Shown here: one piece after another, positions 17,550 through 25,282 of the stretch
Layout of the letters: every line of letters begins with the position of its first letter
How positions within the stretch are numbered: the first letter of the stretch is position 1
Source of the DNA: CBDCUW01 sp963734865
GTDB taxonomy: Bacteria > Planctomycetota > Planctomycetia > Pirellulales > Pirellulaceae
Direction of reading: 5' to 3'
Assembly: GCA_963734865.1 (NCBI GenBank)
Contig: CAVTIV010000022.1
Span: 124,001-188,000, forward strand
Length of the DNA: 64,000 nt
Position numbers and translations under genes: made by a program
Notes under the pieces: generated by a model
Database searches by the model: none
What the model was told of the DNA's origin: nothing
The model's input: only the letters and a program-made list of their open reading frames with translations

Positions 17550-19616
17550 CTACTTCTTCTTGCCCTTACCGTTTCCCTTCTCTTTGCCGTTGTCCTGCTT
17601 CGGCGGCGGTTGCTGAGCCGGTGGCGCTGGCGCCGGCTGCTGGACTTTGGGTTGGGGTGCCGGCCGCTGGACCTTGGGTTGGGGCTGCGGTTGCGGTGCC
17701 GGCCGCTGGACCTTGGGTTGGGGCTGCGGTTGCGGTGCCGGCCGCTGGACCTTGGGTTGTGGCTGCGGTTGCGGCTCGGGCCGTTCGACCTTGGGTTGGG
17801 GCTGCGGTTGCGGTGCCGGCCGCTGGACCTTGGGTTGGGGCTGCGGTTGCGGCTCGGGCCGTTCGACTTTGGGTTGTGGCTGCGGTTGCGGCTCGGGCCG
17901 CTGGACCTTGGGTTGGGGCTGCGGTTGGGGTGCCGGCCGTCCGACCTTGGGCTGAGGCTGCAGTTGGGGTAAGGGCCGTCCGACCTCGGGTTGTGGCTGC
18001 GGTTGCGGCTCGGGCCGCTGGACCTTGGGTTGGGGCTGCGGTTGGGGTGCCGGCCGTCCGACCTTGGGCTGAGGCTGCAGTTGGGGCAAGGGCCGTCCGA
18101 CCTCGGGTTGCGGCTGCGGTTGCCGCTCGGGCCGCTGGACCTTGGGTTGGGGTGCCGGCCGTCCGACCTTGGGCTGAGGCTGCAGTTGGGGCAAGGGCCG
18201 TCCGACCTCGGGTTGCGGCTGCGGTTGCCGCTTGGGCCTGGGCTCGATTTGGAGATTCGGTTTAAGAACCTCATGTCTCTTTGGCGGAGCTTCGTTCCTA
18301 CCGAGCAGATCGGACTGCCTTGCTACAATCGGAGACTCGGGAAATTTCACTCTTGCTGGCTCGGGTTGCTTGGAAGGATCCGCGGCTGACGTAACCGCAG
18401 CTTGGGCCTCCAGCTTTTGTCGCTGTTGGCGGAATTCCCGAATCTCGTTTCCATGCTTGATGAGCGTTTGTCGCTCTTCTTCGGCGACCGGCTGGAAACG
18501 TAGCGGGCTGTCGTTGCTCGTCACTAGCTGGGCGAGCGGCGCGGCCATCACGAAGCTATTGTCAGTTTTTGAGTTCACTTGGCTCGCGACGAGCGATCTC
18601 TGGGCCTCCCAGGTACGCGGCGGCCGGGCCTCCTCGTGATCGCGGCGGTGTTGGAAGTTCGCTTGAACCTGTTGTTCCCAGTCACGATCCTGCCGATGCT
18701 GCCAGTGCTCGTGAGCGTAAATCGGATCGTAGCCACGATTAAGGGAATTGTACGAAAACCAGGGGTAGAACCCGACAGTCGCGTAGCTCGCACCGTAGTA
18801 GTCACCAAAGTAATAGTGTTGGTAGTTCGGTCTCAGGAACAGCTGACTGGCGAACACGGCTGGGTTGATCACGGTCAGGGGCGAGTAGGAGTAGCCGCGT
18901 CGTGAGTAGATGCTCGAACTGAAATACACCGGGGCAAACAGCACACCGCGACGGGCCACCGAGTAATCCCAGTAGCCGTCGACGAAGACATAACCGCGCG
19001 GCGCCCATGTGTAATAGGACGGAACCCAAACCCAATTCGGCTGGACGGTCGCCCAGTAACCGGGGCGCCATGCGTAACGGGTCTGCTGCCAAATCCAACA
19101 GCCGGGTAGCCAGCTTTGGTCCGGGGAAGACGCGGCAACGTTGGGCCCCTGTTCGACGCTCGCAGGCGGCTCGGGCAGGTATTCAATCTCGCTAGCCGCG
19201 GCATCGGCCCAGTAGCCAGAGGTCCACTGATAGTCCGTCCCAGACTGGCCCCAATATCCAGGCACCCACTGGCGACCCGGAGGCAGGTTACGCCAGATGC
19301 CACTGACCCAAAGAAAATCATTCCGCTCGTCGTCCCACGCCCAGTAACCAGGGATCCAGGCTACGTTGTCCCCTTTCAGTCTCTGTTCGGGAGGCAATTC
19401 CTCGATCACATCGGGCGGTGCGTTCGGCACGACGATGCCCGCCTGGGGATCGAAAGTGACGGTCCCCGCAAACGCCTCATGCACCGGGCCGCGGGTGAGC
19501 ACTTCGACCCCTTCCTCGGCCTCTGTCCGGTCCCGAAGTGCGCCACGTTCTTGTCCCCATGCCACAGTGGTGCCTAGCAGGACGGCGATCAGGCAATACG
19601 CGTAAGCTTTCATCAT
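17550..19616 (-). CDS. YXWGXW repeat secreted protein with proline-glutamine repeat tail
   Basis: A 688-residue secreted protein. It has a signal peptide (MMKAYAYCLIAVLLGTTVAWG), then about eight aromatic units of the YXWGXW type (WIPGYWAWDD, WVPGYWGQ, WLPGCWIWQQ, WVPSYYTWAP, FVDGYWDY), a tyrosine-rich segment, a charged region and a C-terminal tail of about 200 residues built from repeated PQPQPQPKVQRPxP units. The aromatic repeats are widespread in planctomycete envelope proteins of unknown function; the rigid proline-rich tail may span or bind the cell wall. It ends in a lysine-rich KGKKK. The frame is intact. Confidence 0.85.
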   Translation of the reverse strand: MMKAYAYCLIAVLLGTTVAWGQERGALRDRTEAEEGVEVLTRGPVHEAFAGTVTFDPQAGIVVPNAPPDVIEELPPEQRLKGDNVAWIPGYWAWDDERNDFLWVSGIWRNLPPGRQWVPGYWGQSGTDYQWTSGYWADAAASEIEYLPEPPASVEQGPNVAASSPDQSWLPGCWIWQQTRYAWRPGYWATVQPNWVWVPSYYTWAPRGYVFVDGYWDYSVARRGVLFAPVYFSSSIYSRRGYSYSPLTVINPAVFASQLFLRPNYQHYYFGDYYGASYATVGFYPWFSYNSLNRGYDPIYAHEHWQHRQDRDWEQQVQANFQHRRDHEEARPPRTWEAQRSLVASQVNSKTDNSFVMAAPLAQLVTSNDSPLRFQPVAEEERQTLIKHGNEIREFRQQRQKLEAQAAVTSAADPSKQPEPARVKFPESPIVARQSDLLGRNEAPPKRHEVLKPNLQIEPRPKRQPQPQPEVGRPLPQLQPQPKVGRPAPQPKVQRPERQPQPQPEVGRPLPQLQPQPKVGRPAPQPQPQPKVQRPEPQPQPQPEVGRPLPQLQPQPKVGRPAPQPQPQPKVQRPEPQPQPQPKVERPEPQPQPQPKVQRPAPQPQPQPKVERPEPQPQPQPKVQRPAPQPQPQPKVQRPAPQPQPQPKVQRPAPQPKVQQPAPAPPAQQPPPKQDNGKEKGNGKGKKK
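17636..18240. repeat. Coding proline-glutamine repeat array
   Basis: Degenerate units of about 45-60 bp built from CTGGACCTTGGGTTGGGGCT-like blocks followed by GCGGTTGCGG, encoding PQPQPQPKV-RP units. Two larger sub-repeats (about 17930-18110 and 18160-18230) are nearly identical, showing duplication of groups of units. Long frames on the opposite strand here are compositional artefacts. Confidence 0.85.
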
Positions 19617-19643
19617 CGTCTTTCTTTAAGTCGTTGTTTGAAT

Positions 19644-20108
19644 TCATTCGGAATCGTCGACCTGTGCCAGCGGATGGAATCCGTCATCATCGGCTCGCTC
19701 GATCGATTCACGGTCATCGCTTTGGTACGAATCCACTTCAGGACTCAGCAAAAACACTTGCACCATCGCGCCCGATCGAAATACATGAGCGATCGCGCCC
19801 ATATCTGTTTCGATTTCCGCTGTTGCTTCTCGCACGTCCCGACCTGTGATGGTCTTGATCTTCTCGCGCATCGCCTCGGACGAACTGGCGAAGAGTTGTC
19901 GGTGAAACTCTTGCACCTGGGCTGCGCCCTGCTCGGTACGGACCAAGGCCTTCTCGGCGGGTGTGAGTGCATCTTCCATCGTCACGACCAACGTGTTTTG
20001 GCTGAGGATCGCGGTCACCGCTTTGGGAGCGACTCCCGTCCTCTTCTGTTGCAGCGTGCTAGCGACGCGGGCGAGTTGCTGCGTCATTTGCGAATTCGAT
20101 TCATTCAT
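19644..20108 (-). CDS. DUF2294 domain protein
   Basis: A 154-residue protein starting MNESNSQMTQQLARVASTLQ. It has the DUF2294 pattern: an N-terminal helix, the central strand pair (NTLVVTMEDALTPAEKALV), a helix, then ITGRDVREATAEIETDMGAI and VFLLSPE. The family accompanies general-stress genes; its biochemical role is unknown. ATG 20108 is preceded by GAGAGAACAA. A leader hairpin (20181-20226) and the stress-island motif (20284-20314) lie upstream. A truncated duplicate is at 12982-13182 and a divergent paralogue at 20675. Confidence 0.75.
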   Translation of the reverse strand: MNESNSQMTQQLARVASTLQQKRTGVAPKAVTAILSQNTLVVTMEDALTPAEKALVRTEQGAAQVQEFHRQLFASSSEAMREKIKTITGRDVREATAEIETDMGAIAHVFRSGAMVQVFLLSPEVDSYQSDDRESIERADDDGFHPLAQVDDSE

Positions 20109-20180
20109 TTGTTCTCTCTCAGAACCGCTGGAGTAACACTCGCTGGAGGCATTCTGACACCGAAAAGGTGCGCACGAAAA

Positions 20181-20226
20181 AAGCCGATGAGGTAGAACAC
20201 CCAAAGGTATTCCGCCGCATCGGCTT
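20181..20226 (-). terminator. Leader hairpin with U-tract upstream of the DUF2294 gene
   Basis: A 9-bp stem (AAGCCGATG with CATCGGCTT) extended by two more pairs encloses a loop and is followed on the minus strand by a U run. It matches the hairpin at 13399-13444 in position, loop motif (GGTGTTCT-like) and stem, with base changes that keep pairing. Because it lies between motif and gene it may work as an attenuator or thermosensor. Confidence 0.6.
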
Positions 20227-20283
20227 ACTTTTTAACGAACCCCCTGAACTTCCCAATTGTTTGGGTTTCCCCATGGATGGGCT

Positions 20284-20314
20284 TGCCAGGTTGTTCCTTA
20301 TCTCGTCGTCCGGG
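20284..20314 (-). promoter_or_regulatory. Repeated stress-island upstream motif, copy 3
   Basis: Minus strand CCCGGACGACGAGATAAGGA then ACAACCTGGCA, aligned with the copies at 13185 and 13468. It lies about 60 bp upstream of the leader hairpin of the DUF2294 gene. Confidence 0.45.
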
Positions 20315-20674
20315 TTATTGAAGAGGAGAGGTTTATAGGACCGCTCTCTCAGCGGAATCATCTTACGTTGTATCGTTCAGAAAACAAGGTCGCGAAGCCG
20401 AAAATGCCAGTCCTGACGCAGTGGCGTGATGAATTGGGCCTCCTTTTCTTTTGCGCCAAACACTTCTCAATGAGACAGCCTTGGTGCTTGCCTGCGTTTG
20501 ACATCGAATTGAGTCAACGTCGAAAACACACCCGCACTCTTCCAATTTCAGGCTGTCCTTGCCGGGCGTGTGCGGTAGATTATCGATTCTCGCATGTTTT
20601 GCCGGTTCGCTCACGGCTCAGGTTGTTCGACCGTGAACGTCGCAGACAGTTGCTCGTTGAATTGGGAAGAGTTG

Positions 20675-21055
20675 GTGAAAACACTAGGAGAAATCGAAGC
20701 TGCCGTCTGCAAGGGGATGTCCCATTTCGAGCAGGAGTACATGGGCCGGGGCCCGAAGGACATCCGCGCCCATCTGATTGGGGATCTGCTGGTGGTTCGC
20801 CTGCAGGGTGTCTTGACCGCGGCCGAGCAGCATCTGGTGACAACACTTCCCGCGGAGAAAGGGCGGGACCTGCTGAAACAGGTTCGGAACCAACTCATCG
20901 AGACGGCGCGTCCAATTTTGGAGACGCTGATTCACGATATCACCGGCATTAAGCCTCGTAGCCTGCACCACGATATCAGTACCCGCACAGGCGAAGAAGT
21001 CGTCATTTTTACGCTCGAAGAGGCGCCCGCTTATCGCGAGTCGAAAAAGAAGTAG
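20675..21055 (+). CDS. DUF2294 domain protein (second paralogue)
   Basis: About 126 residues starting VKTLGEIEAAVCKGMSHFEQ. The diagnostic block EYMGRGPKDIRAHLIGDLLV, then RLQGVLTAAEQHLV, matches DUF2294 more closely than the copy at 19644. It ends with a basic ESKKK. The start is taken as GTG 20675, preceded by GGGAAGAG; the open frame to 20594 adds residues unlike the family. It is on the opposite strand from the rest of the stress island and diverges from it. Role unknown. Confidence 0.75.
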   Translation: MKTLGEIEAAVCKGMSHFEQEYMGRGPKDIRAHLIGDLLVVRLQGVLTAAEQHLVTTLPAEKGRDLLKQVRNQLIETARPILETLIHDITGIKPRSLHHDISTRTGEEVVIFTLEEAPAYRESKKK

Positions 21056-21393
21056 ACGTCAGGCGTTAGCGTTGGCCATTGAACCAAAGGATGGTTATTT
21101 CAGTCGCATCCCACCGGAAAGTTGTAACTGCTTCGTTCAGGCACCCACCCCGTCCAGTCAAAAAACTTCGCCGAGCTTTAGACACGTCAAAAAGCTGACT
21201 TCCAAGTGGGCATGCGGAAGTCTCGACCGCGGAGGATTCCGCGAGTAAGACTCGACCGATCGTTTTGGCGATGGCCTTGTATTGCTCCGACCAACAAGAG
21301 CGGGAAAGAGGACGAACCAGAGGTCGGGCCTCAATCGTGCAAAGCGTCTGACGGGCATTGAAAGCCTGACCTGTTTTACGCTGCTGGAGGGAT
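21056..21393. other. Intergenic stretch, nothing recognised
   Basis: No conserved protein, tRNA or repeat was recognised between the DUF2294 and DUF1080-like genes, which converge here. Confidence 0.5.
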
Positions 21394-22070
21394 TTACGGC
21401 TTGGCTGCGGCGCTCCACAAGGCGAGATTTCGGAACTGGGCTCCTTCGCCGCGGGCCACCATGCCCACGCGCCCCTTGCCGTCCCGGAATCGTTCGTGCC
21501 GTGCCTCCAGCACGTGGTCATCAATGCGGGCCAACCAACGGTCACCGCAAACTTCCACCGTGATCCGATGCCAGGCATTGGGGTCGACGTTGACAGCGAT
21601 TCGCTTCAACTCCTCACGCCGCGTCTCTTTGGCGATCCCACTCATTTTTTGAATCCAGATGGCCGTGGGCGTGATGACCACTCGCCCAAGGTGTTGATTC
21701 GGCGTATTCGTATCGCGACAAACAAAGCCGACCTGCGGGGATGATCCCAGCTTGAACTCGCCGCTGAGTACAAGGTCACGGAGGTCGGTGACATATTCGC
21801 AAACGGCTTCGTGCCCGTTGGGACGCTTCTCGCTTGGACCTTCTTGCGTGGCAAAGGCAGCGCCGTCAACGATACTCCACTGGCCAATGCCCGCGCGCAA
21901 CCCTCTGCGCCGGGTCGCCCTTTGGGGCCAAAAGATTCGGGCCGGTCAAATTTTGACGCGGCGACCAAGTCGCCCGGCTGGCACAATTGCGTTGACGGCG
22001 GCTCCGGTGAATAGGCAAATGTGAGACGGCAGACGCACAGGATTGCGATGAGCAACAGGGTACGTTTCAT
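21394..22070 (-). CDS. Secreted DUF1080-like (3-keto-disaccharide hydrolase/LamG-like) protein, frame-shifted
   Basis: A signal peptide (MKRTLLLIAILCVCRLTFAY) at 22070 leads into SPEPPSTQLCQPGDLVAASK and then changes frame at about 21896-21912 into GIGQWSIVDGAAFATQEGPS, continuing to WLARIDDHVLEARHERF and GKGRVGMVARGEGAQFRNL. The second part is the concanavalin-like beta-sandwich typical of DUF1080 domains, many of which are periplasmic 3-keto-glycoside hydrolases or carbohydrate-binding proteins in planctomycetes. Both halves are well preserved; the total is about 225 residues. The catalytic assignment is by family only. Confidence 0.7.
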
Positions 22071-22302
22071 GAGTTGGGTTGAACCTTTATCGGCAAAGGA
22101 ATAAACGGAAGCTTGCAAACGCACGCCAAAAGGCCCACACATACTAGCACGCCGTGTGGTCAAAATGCTCCGCCGAACAATGAACACGGCGAAAACGGGG
22201 CTTTCAAGCGATGGTCATCGGTCCGAGGATCAGTGGCGGCGTTTGGCCGTCAAAGGGAGGAACCACACCCACATCTCCGAATGCCTGAACCACCTTTCGA
22301 TG

Positions 22303-23148
22303 TCAGTGGCTGTGCATTCTTTCCCGTCGTTCCTGCTCTTCTTCATATGCAACGTCGATGAGGTGCAACACCGCGTCGACATCGGCTTCCAGCGTCGAAA
22401 AATGAAACTCACCCGTTAGTTTCAAGTCGGCGTGGAGTTCACCCTTTTCGTGCAACTCCCAAATTTCTTCTGCGTAGTGGGAATCTGCCAACTCCGGGGC
22501 AAACTGCGCATAGTATTGGGTGATGTTGCCGACATCACGCTGCAGCATACTTTTGGCACTATTGTTCCCCGCGGCATTGACGGCCTGCGGCAAGTCGATG
22601 ATGACGGGACCTTCTTCGTTCTGAAGGACATTGAATTCTGACAGATCGCCGTGCACCAGTCCGACACACAGCATGCGCAAGACAAAACTCATGACCCTTG
22701 CGTGATCTTTCACGGCTTGTTCTGCAGACATGGTGATGTCGTTGAGACGCGGAGCCACTTCGCCGTCTGCTCCAGTAATCAGCTCCATCAACAACACGCC
22801 ATCAAAGAAGCCGTATGCCGCAGGGACGCGTACTCCCGCTTCGGCGAGCAGGTATAGTGCGTCCACTTCGGCCCTTTGCCAAACTGCCTCCTGTTGATCA
22901 CGACCGAATTTGGAACGCTTTTCCATCGCTCGCTGTCGGCGGCTGTTGCGGATTTTTCGGCCTTCCTGATACTGCACCGATTTTTTGAAACTGCGATTGG
23001 CCACATCTTTGTACACCTTAGCGCAGCGAATCTCCTGCCCACAACGCACAAGATAGACTTGAGCCTCTTTGCCACTCATCAGGGAACGAACAACTTCATC
23101 AACCAGACCGTCTTCTATCAGGGGTTGAATACGCTTGGGTGCTTTCAA
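22303..23148 (-). CDS. RIO-type atypical protein kinase
   Basis: The protein contains the RIO kinase features: MSGKEAQVYLVRCG nucleotide loop, the lysine in RCAKVYK, FKKSVQYQEGRKIRNSR, catalytic HGDLSEFNVL and the metal site VIIDLPQ. RIO kinases act in ribosome maturation in archaea and eukaryotes; bacterial forms have poorly known roles. The open frame reaches 23391, but similarity begins at LKAPKRIQPLIEDGLVDEVV, so the TTG at 23148 (or the ATT before it) is the likely start; no clear ribosome site was found. The C-terminus is charged and helical (EEEQERRERMHSH). Confidence 0.85.
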   Translation of the reverse strand: MKAPKRIQPLIEDGLVDEVVRSLMSGKEAQVYLVRCGQEIRCAKVYKDVANRSFKKSVQYQEGRKIRNSRRQRAMEKRSKFGRDQQEAVWQRAEVDALYLLAEAGVRVPAAYGFFDGVLLMELITGADGEVAPRLNDITMSAEQAVKDHARVMSFVLRMLCVGLVHGDLSEFNVLQNEEGPVIIDLPQAVNAAGNNSAKSMLQRDVGNITQYYAQFAPELADSHYAEEIWELHEKGELHADLKLTGEFHFSTLEADVDAVLHLIDVAYEEEQERRERMHSH

Positions 23149-23615
23149 AATGTTACTGCTGTTGGAACATGGAAACTTCCACAGAAAAAGAAATGCGCTG
23201 CTGACGTGCGAACCTTGCACGCAAGTCAGATCGTCCGGCGACAAGATCGCGGCGGTGGAGGTTGCCAGATCTTGCGGTACAGAAACACAATGCGGGCCGA
23301 AAATCGCTTGATCTGACGGGGGGAACCGACGCGACTTTGAAGACTCCGATGGTTGCTGGCAGCCGCTGAATTCCCAGCTGTAAGTTAGCACGAGGGTGCG
23401 GATGTCGCAAAGAGGTCTAGAGTATAGTAATCCGGAATCCCGTTACGCCACCGCAGCTTAGGCTTACGCCGGTGCCATTCAGGCCTGACCCCTGGTATGT
23501 CCCCGTGACCCAAAATGGAATAAGGAGCGGCATGGCATGACCAGATGGGTTACAGCCTAGCAACCAGCGCCGCGATAACACCAACAACACACCACACATT
23601 TCCCCCAGGAGCGTT

Positions 23616-24418
23616 ATGCAAGGCAGACTCATCGGGTTGATATCGGGGCTTCTGTGTTGTGGCCTTACTCATTTGACTGCGAACGAGAACTGGCATCAGC
23701 CGGCTGGCCCGCGCGGAAACTGGCAGGCAGACGGCAATCCGCCGGTGCTGTGGAGTGCGACGCGAAACGAGAACATTCGCTGGCGGACACCGATGCCGGA
23801 AGCGGGTATGAGCAGTGTGACCATCTGGGAGGATCGAGTCTTCGTGACGACTCATGTTCCGATCAAGTCACTGGAAGAGAAGGACGCAGTCAAGGACATC
23901 ATTGGATTCAGTCTCGACGCGAACACGGGCCAAGTTCTCTGGAAGGTCACGTTGCCCGGCAGTGCCTTTATTTCGCTGGCGGGTGGATTCACCGACGGCA
24001 CCGTCTTCGCACCGATCACCGATGGCGAGCATGTCTGGTTCTTCAACCGATGCGGTTCGATGGGCTGCTATGACTTCGCAGGAAACGAAATTTGGCTGCG
24101 GGAATGGACGCCGCGTTTCAAGCACAACAATCGACAGGCCGAACCGTACCTCGTTGGCGACTCCATTCTTTATGTCGAAGTGGCGAACAAGGAGCTCGGA
24201 GCGAGAATTCAGAAATGGGCTGCGCCGGGCAAGCAGTCTGCGGGGACCGAAGTACCCGAAGGCGTCGACGAAAAGGAAGTCTGGACATATCTGCACGGAA
24301 TCGACAAGCGGACCGGAAAAGTTCTTTGGCGTGAGCAGGTTGGGACCTCCGTGCACAACACGCCCACAGTTGGATTGACCCGCGAAGGAAAGTTCGCCGT
24401 CGCGCATGCGCGGCGGTC
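23616..24418 (+). CDS. Secreted PQQ-like beta-propeller protein, N-terminal part
   Basis: Starts MQGRLIGLISGLLCCGLTHL, a signal peptide, followed by the typical planctomycete NWHQPAGPRGNWQADGNPPV opening and propeller blades (EDRVFVTTHVP, DANTGQVLWKVTLPG, DKRTGKVLWREQVG). Such outer-membrane-assembly-like or PQQ-like propellers are periplasmic or secreted and usually bind rather than oxidise substrates. At about 24400-24418 the frame changes; the reading after AVAHAR in this frame is meaningless. The continuation is the next feature, and together they give about 535 residues. Confidence 0.8.
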
Positions 24419-25233
24419 CACACGGCCCGTTGGAAAAACCTTTCGGCCAGAGCCTCACCAGTCTGGCTGCCGGTGAACAAGGAAAGACCCTCTGGAGTAC
24501 CGATCTGCAAAGCTACGACCCCTCTTTCAGTTGTCATTGGAATGAGAAATACGTCTTCGGGTTCCGAAGCGGCAATCACATCGTGCTCGATACCGGTTCG
24601 GGGGAGTTGCTACGCGAACAACCACTGTATGAAAGTGCGACGCTGTGGAAGTTTGGGCCCGAGGATGGGCAGTGGACAAAACGAACAGACGTTGCAGTGA
24701 GGGCCGGTAAAGGCCATCCAAATACGAACCAGGCCAACATCGTCATCGGCGACTGGCATTGGTTTTTGTCGCACAACGTTCACTACCTGGGACGAGTGCA
24801 TGTCGAGACTGGCGAGGTGGAATACCTTGAGTTGCCAGCTCAACTGATGCCTAGCGAGGAGTCGCGGGAACAGGATGTTTGGCTGTGGGGAAAAGGAAAC
24901 CCTCATAACCGCCCCCTCAACGCGGCCGGATTTGCGGTCGGAGACAAAGGGCACAACGGAACGGGCTGGGGCCACATTTCAGCAGCAAGCCCGACCGCAA
25001 TAGGACGTCACCTCTTCTTCCCGGTCGTGACCGGAACGGTCTACGTGATCGACGCCCAAGCAAAGCAACTTTCGCCGGCGTCCATCGTTGCAGTCAATGA
25101 CCTCGGGCCCGGTGGAGAAACCTGGACGCTGGCGTCGCTGACGTATGCGAACCATCGACTCTACGCACACACAATGAAAGAGATTCTTTGCATCGAGGCC
25201 CGGCAAATCGACTGGCAGGAATCCCCGCGTTAG
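24406..25233 (+). CDS. Secreted PQQ-like beta-propeller protein, C-terminal part after a frame change
   Basis: Begins in frame at RGGPHGPLEKPFGQSLTSLA, which joins AVAHA of the preceding part. Further blades follow (GEQGKTLWSTDLQSYDP, YVFGFRSGNHIVLDTGSGEL, TGTVYVIDAQAKQL), ending TMKEILCIEARQ. The apparent ATG start at 24406 is inside the protein and has no ribosome site. No stop codons or deletions are seen on either side of the junction. Confidence 0.8.
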   Translation: MRGGPHGPLEKPFGQSLTSLAAGEQGKTLWSTDLQSYDPSFSCHWNEKYVFGFRSGNHIVLDTGSGELLREQPLYESATLWKFGPEDGQWTKRTDVAVRAGKGHPNTNQANIVIGDWHWFLSHNVHYLGRVHVETGEVEYLELPAQLMPSEESREQDVWLWGKGNPHNRPLNAAGFAVGDKGHNGTGWGHISAASPTAIGRHLFFPVVTGTVYVIDAQAKQLSPASIVAVNDLGPGGETWTLASLTYANHRLYAHTMKEILCIEARQIDWQESPR

Positions 25234-25282
25234 CCTGTCGCAAGGTACAGCCAGCCCGCGCAAACTGAGGCAGCCCATCCGA

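Noticed and set aside
17636..18240. CRISPR-like regular repeats
   Set aside because: Units are contiguous and coding, there are no unique spacers, and no cas genes lie nearby.
17519..18274. Long repetitive frames rich in Val-Gly-Ala or Pro-Asn-Arg in the YXWGXW repeat region
   Set aside because: They are alternative readings of the proline-glutamine coding repeats and have no start or export signal of their own.
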